Shown here: piece by piece, positions 62,154 to 64,000 of the stretch
Numbering within the stretch: the first letter of the stretch is position 1
Layout of the letters: each line of letters opens with the position of its first letter
Assembly (NCBI GenBank): GCA_016936255.1
Contig: JAFGYE010000076.1
Location: 1-64,000 of the forward strand
Length of the DNA stretch: 64,000 nt
Source of the DNA: Marinifilaceae bacterium
GTDB lineage: Bacteria; Bacteroidota; Bacteroidia; Bacteroidales; Marinifilaceae
Direction of reading: 5' to 3'
The notes under the pieces: generated by a model
What the model saw: only the letters and a program-made list of their open reading frames with translations
Told to the model about the DNA's origin: nothing
Database searches by the model: none
Translations under genes and position numbers: made by a program

Positions 62154-64000
62154 ATGAAAAAAAGTGAAACCCGGAGTTTTTGTCGTGAAAAACTCTACAA
62201 ACCTTTATTAGCAATGAAGATTACCCTGATGCTAATAGTGTTGAATGCTATGCAGTTGTCTGCAAGTGTTTATTCACAAAACACCAAGTTCGATTTGAAC
62301 ATGACCAACCAATCATTGGTCGAAGTGTTTAAAGAGATCAGAAACAATAGTGATTTTACTTTTGTGTATGATTTAGAAGATGTAGAAACAGTTAAAAATC
62401 TGGACATTGACCAGAGAGGGGCTACTGTTGAAGAGATTCTTGACAACTGTTTGCAGAATACGAACTTAAGCTACGAAATTGTTGATAAAGTAGTAATTGT
62501 TAAGCAGAAACCAATTGTTGCACCTAAGCCAATTCAACAAGAAAAAAAGGAAATTCATGGCAGCGTTATGGATACAAATGGTATTCCTCTGCCAGGGGTT
62601 TCTGTGGTTGTTAAAGGAACAATGATTGGTGTAATTACTGATATTGAAGGAAACTATACTTTGGAGGTGTCGAAGAGTGCTAAGGTGTTGGTTTTTACAT
62701 TTGTAGGAATGCAAAAGAAAGAAATGCTGCTTACCGAAAATATTTCCGAGATAAATGTGGTTTTGCAGGAGGATGTTTCACTGTTGGGTGAAGTAACTGT
62801 TGTTTCTACGGGTTATCAAACAATACAGAAAGAAAAAGTAACAGGAGCAATTGTATCTATTGGAGCAAAAGAACTTGAGACAAAGAATGTAACGAATCTT
62901 GCTGAAAATTTAGAGGGGACTGTTCCTGGTCTTGTGCGTTACAATGGAAAAACAACAATCCGCGGTATAGGAACTTTAAATGCCAATGAGAACATACTTT
63001 TGGTAGTTGATGGGTTACCTGTAGAAGGGGATATGAAAGATATTAATCCTTATGATGTAGAGAGTGTTACTGTGTTGAAAGATGCAGCGGCAACAGCAAT
63101 ATACGGAGCAAGAGCATCCAATGGTGTTATTGTGGTTGTAACCAAAAAAGCAAGAGGGAAGGATCAGTTTTCGGTTGAAGTTTCAGGCAATCTGAGTTAT
63201 TTTGAAAAACCAGATTACAGTAAATATGGTTATATGACCTCTGCGCAGCAGGTCGATTTTGAAAGCAAGTATTACGATTGGTTTTTTAATGGAGGGAAAT
63301 ATGGTACAGTAGATGAAATGGTATCTTCTACTGAAAGAAGCATTGAAAGTGGTAATATGATCGCACCAATACAATACGCTTACTACCAGTTGGCAAAAGG
63401 AGATGTTACACAGGAGCAGCTAAATGCCAGGCTTTTAGATTTAAAGAAAAATGATTTCTATGAAGAATACAGGGAGCATGCTCTTCAGAATCAAATAATT
63501 CAACAGTACAATATTGCAGTAAGATCAAATAATGATCGGTCTGAGTCCAATCTTGTAGTGAATTACAAAGATGATAATTCAGGAATCATTAATGCCTATA
63601 ATAAGCAACTGAATATTTCTTACCGGGGGAAGTTTAAGCCTGCTAAATGGTTGGATTTTAATTATGGAGCAAATATGGTCATTGGGAAAACGCGCTCTCA
63701 TGGCGATTACAATGCAAGTACACCATTTAATGTTCCTTCCTACTACAATCTTTATAATGAAAATGGTGAGAAAGCCTACTATTCACTCAGCGATTTTAAT
63801 GTGTACAGCTCATACAATGATGTATTTGAATCAAATACAAAGCTGCATTCTTTAAAATACAATCATCTTGATGAATTGGATAGAAATTTTAGCAATACAA
63901 CAACCCGAAATAATAGATATTTCATACATCTTAACATTAAACCTTTACCTGGATTAACTATAGAGCCTCAATTTCAGTATGAAGATAACCACTCTGATAC
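62154..64000 (+). CDS. STN-domain SusC/RagA-family TonB-dependent transporter, module 3 (partial)
   Basis: The open frame starts at ATG 62154 and runs off the window edge after 615 codons. It has a signal region (MKKSETRSFCREKLYKPLLA...), an STN domain (about 40-115, FDLNMTNQSLVEVFKEIRNN), a regulatory domain (EIHGSVMDTNGIPLPGVSVV) and a plug (TVLKDAAATAIYGARASNGVI). The barrel continues beyond 64000. It follows FecR 3 and should be followed by susD outside the window. Confidence 0.92.
   Translation, partial: MKKSETRSFCREKLYKPLLAMKITLMLIVLNAMQLSASVYSQNTKFDLNMTNQSLVEVFKEIRNNSDFTFVYDLEDVETVKNLDIDQRGATVEEILDNCLQNTNLSYEIVDKVVIVKQKPIVAPKPIQQEKKEIHGSVMDTNGIPLPGVSVVVKGTMIGVITDIEGNYTLEVSKSAKVLVFTFVGMQKKEMLLTENISEINVVLQEDVSLLGEVTVVSTGYQTIQKEKVTGAIVSIGAKELETKNVTNLAENLEGTVPGLVRYNGKTTIRGIGTLNANENILLVVDGLPVEGDMKDINPYDVESVTVLKDAAATAIYGARASNGVIVVVTKKARGKDQFSVEVSGNLSYFEKPDYSKYGYMTSAQQVDFESKYYDWFFNGGKYGTVDEMVSSTERSIESGNMIAPIQYAYYQLAKGDVTQEQLNARLLDLKKNDFYEEYREHALQNQIIQQYNIAVRSNNDRSESNLVVNYKDDNSGIINAYNKQLNISYRGKFKPAKWLDFNYGANMVIGKTRSHGDYNASTPFNVPSYYNLYNENGEKAYYSLSDFNVYSSYNDVFESNTKLHSLKYNHLDELDRNFSNTTTRNNRYFIHLNIKPLPGLTIEPQFQYEDNHSD

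Overview
The window is AT-rich chromosomal DNA from a member of the Bacteroidota, most likely a marine member of the Bacteroidales/Marinilabiliales. The evidence is four SusC/SusD-type outer-membrane systems, ECF sigma/FecR pairs, TTG-N19-TAnnTTTG promoters, frequent lipoprotein signals and few strong Shine-Dalgarno sites. The genus is an inference. No rRNA, tRNA, CRISPR array, phage or complete IS was seen.

1-18 kb is mostly housekeeping and accessory metabolism: a four-domain persulfide-handling flavoenzyme (FAD reductase, rhodanese, TusA, DsrE); a FetAB-like exporter; indolepyruvate:ferredoxin oxidoreductase IorAB; a TPR-histidine kinase; NhaA; a GNAT-nitrilase fusion; an NYN/OST-HTH protein; a membrane-anchored AraC regulator; and an unusual pair made of a lipoprotein [2Fe-2S] ferredoxin and a Cys-tailed secreted protein.

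18-38 kb looks like a peptide-scavenging region. A NapH-like Fe-S membrane protein leads into a SusC/SusD pair, a Calx-beta surface lipoprotein and a secreted metzincin. An S46 dipeptidyl-peptidase, a small conserved protein, an M16 protease, a TonB receptor and a LuxR protein with a degenerate receiver follow. Together they could cut proteins outside the cell, import peptides and trim them in the periplasm. IorAB would then suit downstream amino-acid fermentation.

40-64 kb is three consecutive modules of ECF sigma, FecR anti-sigma and STN-domain SusC. The first two continue with SusD and a TlpA-like lipoprotein; the third runs off the window. Each has strong hairpins between fecR and susC, and a shared 17-nt sequence over the susC start. 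This looks like a duplicated cell-surface-signalling cassette.

Structure not explained by genes: (i) four copies of an intercistronic repeat that starts with ATGAAACG and ends exactly at the ATGAAA start of the next gene (fetA-fetB twice, iorA-iorB, susC-susD); (ii) a six-unit 21-bp degenerate tandem repeat at 58120-58245 whose frame stays open; (iii) a 163-bp MITE-like palindromic element at 59478-59640; (iv) the 3' remnant of a TlpA-like gene at 57880-57993.
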